Below, in pieces: positions 6,570 to 8,910 of a stretch of 8,910 nucleotides of DNA. Source of the DNA: an uncultured Clostridia bacterium (GTDB lineage: Bacteria > Bacillota > Clostridia > Oscillospirales > Ruminococcaceae); assembly GCA_945933905.1 (NCBI GenBank), contig CAMEQX010000036.1, positions 1 to 8,910 on the forward strand, given 5' to 3'. The notes beneath the pieces are model-generated. The model worked only from the letters and a program-made list of their open reading frames with translations, made no database searches and was not told the DNA's origin. Position 1 is the first letter of the stretch; the number at the start of each line of letters is the position of its first letter. The position numbers were made by a program, and so were the translations under genes.

Positions 6570-8510
6570 TCAGTCTACAATGGAAAGCTCCTTGGGAGCA
6601 GTGATTGTTCCGCCGATATCGGAAAGATACTTGATAAACATATTCTTGAACTTAAGCTCGGGGTGTTCCTCGACAATCTTGCTTTTGGGAACCGCTCCCC
6701 AGAGCGCTGCCACTCGATAGGTTTTGTTCATATCCAGCTCCTCGCCGTTTATCTTGATTGAAACATAGTGCGCCGCGCCCTCGCCCGAGCGAGAGTAGAT
6801 AACCTCCGCGCCGGCAAGCCCTGCCATTGCGTTGTCGCAGACCTCTACAATCCTGTCCATAAGCTCCCGACCGGTCATTTCCGCAACCACATAGGTGAGC
6901 TCCTTTTCCTCGAGATTTGTGACGTGAAAGGCGTTTTCGGTTGAGATAAGCTTGATGGTGTCGTCGTTGACAGTGCCGCTGTAATAACAGCTTCGAGTGC
7001 CAAAAGCCGAGGCAACGGGCACATAGGCAAGGTCGGCGTCCATACTGCTAAGATAAGCAAGCCCATCAACATACGCCGCCTGAATAGGCTCGAGATTTTC
7101 CGCAATAGTGCCGTAGTTGTTCTGAGGCTTCGGAGAAATTGCTTTATCGCGATATTCGTCGGCTGTTTTCAGCCACTCGTTGATTGTGATTTCGCCGTTT
7201 ACCAGCGCGGGTGTTGCGTCGTGCATATAGGTTTCAACCGCGTCGCCGTTTTTCGCGCCTTCAAAGAAGAAGTTTGTTATAACGCGGCCTTCTTTGATAG
7301 TGTCCATAACGTCGGCGTAATAGTCGCTTGTAAGCGAGGTGTCGTTTTTCAGAAAGCCGAAATAATCGCTTCCGTCCACTAAAAGCATCTGACCTTCGGT
7401 TGTCGAGAGGTATTCCATAATTTTCAGCATCATTTCCAGCTTTTCTGAATTCTTTGCACCTTGCGCTGTTATGCTGACAAAGCTTCTTGGAATAGCGTAG
7501 AGATAGTCCGAATTCGGATTGTCGCTTGTAAAAATAGGCATAAGACCGATTTCGTGAGCGATTTCGGGCTTGTCTCGGGTATAATCCGCGTTGATTTGAA
7601 AAGCCTGCTGGCTTTCAATCGTCATAAGGCTTGTGTGGTATTCGTACAGCATTCTGCTGCGGGTGCCGGGCTGCATTTCCCAAAGGTCTGTTGTAAGAAT
7701 TCCGTCCTCAAAGAGCTTGAGATATTTTTCAGCCGCGCCCTCGAGGTGACCTACCATACTTTCCTCGCCCTTTTGATAATCGTCAAGCCAAACGCCGTTT
7801 GAAATGCCGCGAAAACAGTCCGCGTAGTTTATTGTGTTGAACATAATCGCCGACATATCGCACCAGCGCATTGTTGGAACAAACGCGCGAACAGGAACCT
7901 CGATTGTTTTCTCGGGGTCGTGGGGGTCGGGCTTGGTTCCTTTGAGTCCCATAGCTTCAACATCTTTAATAAGCTTTACAAACTCGGAGTAATTTTTCGG
8001 GACAGAAAGCCCAAGCTCTCTAAAAGCGGTTTTATCATAAGCAATTCCGTAAACATAGCTTGGACCCGGCAGATAATAAAGACCTCCGTCGGCGGACGTG
8101 CAGGATTCCAGCGCGCTTAAATAGTAGTTGTTTACAAAGCTTTCCGCTCCCATATCATAAAAATACTGCGCCAAAAATTCATCGTCAAAGCGTCTGATAA
8201 ACTCGCAAAGGACAAAATCGGGAGCCATATCGTGCGTCAGCTCCTCGTGCAAGCGCAGATGCGGAATTGTTGACGTAACGCAGTCCATAACAATATCCAT
8301 GGGGAAAAGGGATTCAAGCTTTTCCTCGAAATTTTTACTCACGCGCCCGTCCTGATATTCAAAAACAAGTTGAATTTTACCGCCGCTCTCGTTTTCGGTC
8401 TGCTCCGAGCTGCTTGAGGAAGTTGTCTGAATTGTATTTGCCGCGCAGCCGCCAAGCTGAAAAATCAAAAACAGCCCAATAAAGAGCAAAATCAGCCTTT
8501 TTTTCATCAT
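6570..8510 (-). CDS. Lipoprotein: solute-binding domain fused to a 5'-nucleotidase C-terminal-like domain
   Basis: A 646-residue lipoprotein. A basic, hydrophobic signal peptide ends in the lipobox LGGC, so Cys22 should be lipidated and anchored on the outer face of the membrane. A Ser-rich linker (29-44) follows. Residues about 46-460 resemble family 1 ABC extracellular solute-binding proteins, with YGIAYDKTAFRELGLSVPKNYSEF at 154-177 as the clearest motif. Residues about 470-640 resemble the substrate-binding C-terminal domain of 5'-nucleotidases: FGTRSCYYSGTVNDDTI at 503-519, LTYVVAEMTGRELMDRI at 538-554, and INGEELDMNKTYRVAALWG at 587-605. The catalytic metallophosphoesterase domain is absent, so no hydrolysis is expected. 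No transporter genes adjoin it; the next gene is a sensor kinase, suggesting ligand presentation. The ATG has GAGG six bases upstream. The solute-binding and lipoprotein calls are strong, the nucleotidase-like part moderate. Confidence 0.87.
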   Translation of the reverse strand: MMKKRLILLFIGLFLIFQLGGCAANTIQTTSSSSSEQTENESGGKIQLVFEYQDGRVSKNFEEKLESLFPMDIVMDCVTSTIPHLRLHEELTHDMAPDFVLCEFIRRFDDEFLAQYFYDMGAESFVNNYYLSALESCTSADGGLYYLPGPSYVYGIAYDKTAFRELGLSVPKNYSEFVKLIKDVEAMGLKGTKPDPHDPEKTIEVPVRAFVPTMRWCDMSAIMFNTINYADCFRGISNGVWLDDYQKGEESMVGHLEGAAEKYLKLFEDGILTTDLWEMQPGTRSRMLYEYHTSLMTIESQQAFQINADYTRDKPEIAHEIGLMPIFTSDNPNSDYLYAIPRSFVSITAQGAKNSEKLEMMLKIMEYLSTTEGQMLLVDGSDYFGFLKNDTSLTSDYYADVMDTIKEGRVITNFFFEGAKNGDAVETYMHDATPALVNGEITINEWLKTADEYRDKAISPKPQNNYGTIAENLEPIQAAYVDGLAYLSSMDADLAYVPVASAFGTRSCYYSGTVNDDTIKLISTENAFHVTNLEEKELTYVVAEMTGRELMDRIVEVCDNAMAGLAGAEVIYSRSGEGAAHYVSIKINGEELDMNKTYRVAALWGAVPKSKIVEEHPELKFKNMFIKYLSDIGGTITAPKELSIVD

Positions 8511-8529
8511 TATGTACCTCTTTTCTTGA

Positions 8530-8544
8530 TTGATTTAAAATCAA
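8530..8544. promoter_or_regulatory. 15-bp perfect palindrome in the leader of the lipoprotein-kinase operon
   Basis: TTGATTTAAAATCAA is symmetric at all seven pairs around a central base. It lies between the -10 box and the ribosome binding site, about 20 bp upstream of the lipoprotein ATG. The position suits a repressor or roadblock operator. It is AT-rich, so as RNA it would make only a weak hairpin. Confidence 0.45.
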
Positions 8545-8562
8545 AGTACTTCTTAAATACAT

Positions 8563-8591
8563 ATTATAACATATTTTTACAGATTTTTCAA
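8563..8591 (-). promoter_or_regulatory. Sigma-A promoter of the lipoprotein-kinase operon
   Basis: On the minus strand TTGAAA (8586-8591) and TATAAT (8563-8568) are 17 bp apart. The -10 is preceded by TGT, giving an extended -10 element. The leader to the lipoprotein ATG is about 45-50 bases. Upstream DNA is rich in A-tracts that could serve as an UP element. No second promoter is visible in the 17-bp gap before the kinase, so both genes probably depend on this one. Confidence 0.85.
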
Positions 8592-8635
8592 TATTTTTTC
8601 AAAAAATTACATTTTTGGAAATGATTTTTTTATAC

Positions 8636-8665
8636 AAAAAAGCCCGCGAGGAATTCCACACGGGC
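8636..8665 (-). terminator. Rho-independent terminator of the epimerase gene
   Basis: On the minus strand GCCCGTG pairs with CGCGGGC (one G-T pair). After a T-T mismatch, GG/CC closes an AATT loop (8642-8665), and a run of six T follows directly (8636-8641). It begins about 40 bp downstream of the epimerase stop and ends transcription before the lipoprotein promoter. Confidence 0.92.
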
Positions 8666-8705
8666 AATTATTTATATAAAATCAGCGCAATTTCCGCCGA
8701 TTTTT

Positions 8706-8910
8706 TCACAAATCATATCCATTCGGGTGATTTTTGTGCCAGTTCCACGCGCTCGCGATAATCTCCTCAAGACTGTCGTGAACGGGCTTCCAGCCGAGGA
8801 TTTTCTTCGCTTTTTCGCTTGATGCAACAAGTCTTGCGGGGTCTCCTGCGCGGCGTTCTGTTTCAACCGCGGGAATTGCGTGACCGGTAACTTTTCGCGC
8901 CGTTTCGATA
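8706..8910 (-). CDS. galE: UDP-glucose 4-epimerase, C-terminal end (partial)
   Basis: The last 67 codons of a gene that enters from the right edge. The visible C-terminus contains VTGHAIPA, then [22 protein letters not shown], and a closing [17 protein letters not shown] before TGA. The R-R-x-G-D-P-A-x-L-V-A block, LGW and the terminal W-x-W-x-x-x-HP-x-GY are the C-terminal signature of bacterial GalE, which interconverts UDP-glucose and UDP-galactose with bound NAD+ in the cytoplasm. The C-terminal part shapes the sugar-nucleotide pocket. The catalytic Ser/Tyr-x-x-x-Lys and the NAD-binding N-terminus lie outside the window. A different UDP-sugar epimerase of the same family is possible. It is followed by a strong terminator and has no evident functional link to the kinase operon. 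Confidence 0.88.
   Translation of the reverse strand, partial: IETARKVTGHAIPAVETERRAGDPARLVASSEKAKKILGWKPVHDSLEEIIASAWNWHKNHPNGYDL

Noticed and set aside
6355..6761. Plus-strand open frames opposite the kinase start and lipoprotein end
   Set aside because: They are antisense to two well-supported genes and show no domain, signal peptide or convincing ribosome binding site.
8672..8866. Minus-strand open frame of 64 codons near the right edge
   Set aside because: It overlaps the GalE C-terminal coding sequence in another frame and matches no known family; the GalE frame carries clear signature residues.

Overview
The window looks like chromosomal DNA of a Gram-positive, probably anaerobic, member of the Firmicutes (Clostridia/Oscillospiraceae-like). 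This is inferred from strong AGGAGG-type ribosome binding sites, consensus sigma-A promoters in very AT-rich intergenic DNA, a lipoprotein signal, TTG starts, and the gene families present. It holds ten coding regions, two cut by the window edges. No tRNA, rRNA, CRISPR array or insertion sequence was seen.

Region 1 (1-2314, minus strand) is a five-gene cassette that looks like a metal or metalloid response and export operon. It starts from a textbook promoter (TTGACA, 17 bp, TATAAT) overlapped by an inverted repeat. The order is an ArsR/SmtB-type repressor with a CxC metal box, a C_GCAxxG_C_C cysteine-motif protein, an ArsP/SO_0444-type permease, a small thioredoxin-fold protein with a cysteine-rich N-terminal extension, and the first 18 codons of a Rossmann NAD(P)-binding protein. 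The likely logic is derepression by a thiophilic ion or an organoarsenical, export by the permease, and redox or thiol handling by the Cys-rich partners. The actual substrate cannot be read from sequence.

Region 2 (2345-3914, plus strand) is divergent. It has its own extended -10 promoter, whose spacer is a near-perfect palindrome, and drives a winged-helix regulator translationally overlapped with an alpha/beta hydrolase of the proline iminopeptidase (S33) type.

Region 3 (3922-8591, minus strand) converges on region 2 with only 7 bp between the stop codons and no obvious terminator. It is a two-gene unit: a lipoprotein that appears to fuse an ABC-type solute-binding domain to a 5'-nucleotidase C-terminal domain, then (17 bp later) a membrane hybrid histidine kinase with an extracytoplasmic Cache-like domain and two receiver domains. 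No ABC permease or ATPase is present, so the lipoprotein is more likely a ligand-presenting co-sensor for the kinase than a transporter part. This is the most unusual system in the window.

Region 4 (8636-8910, minus strand) is the C-terminal end of a GalE-type UDP-glucose 4-epimerase, closed by a clear Rho-independent terminator that insulates it from region 3.
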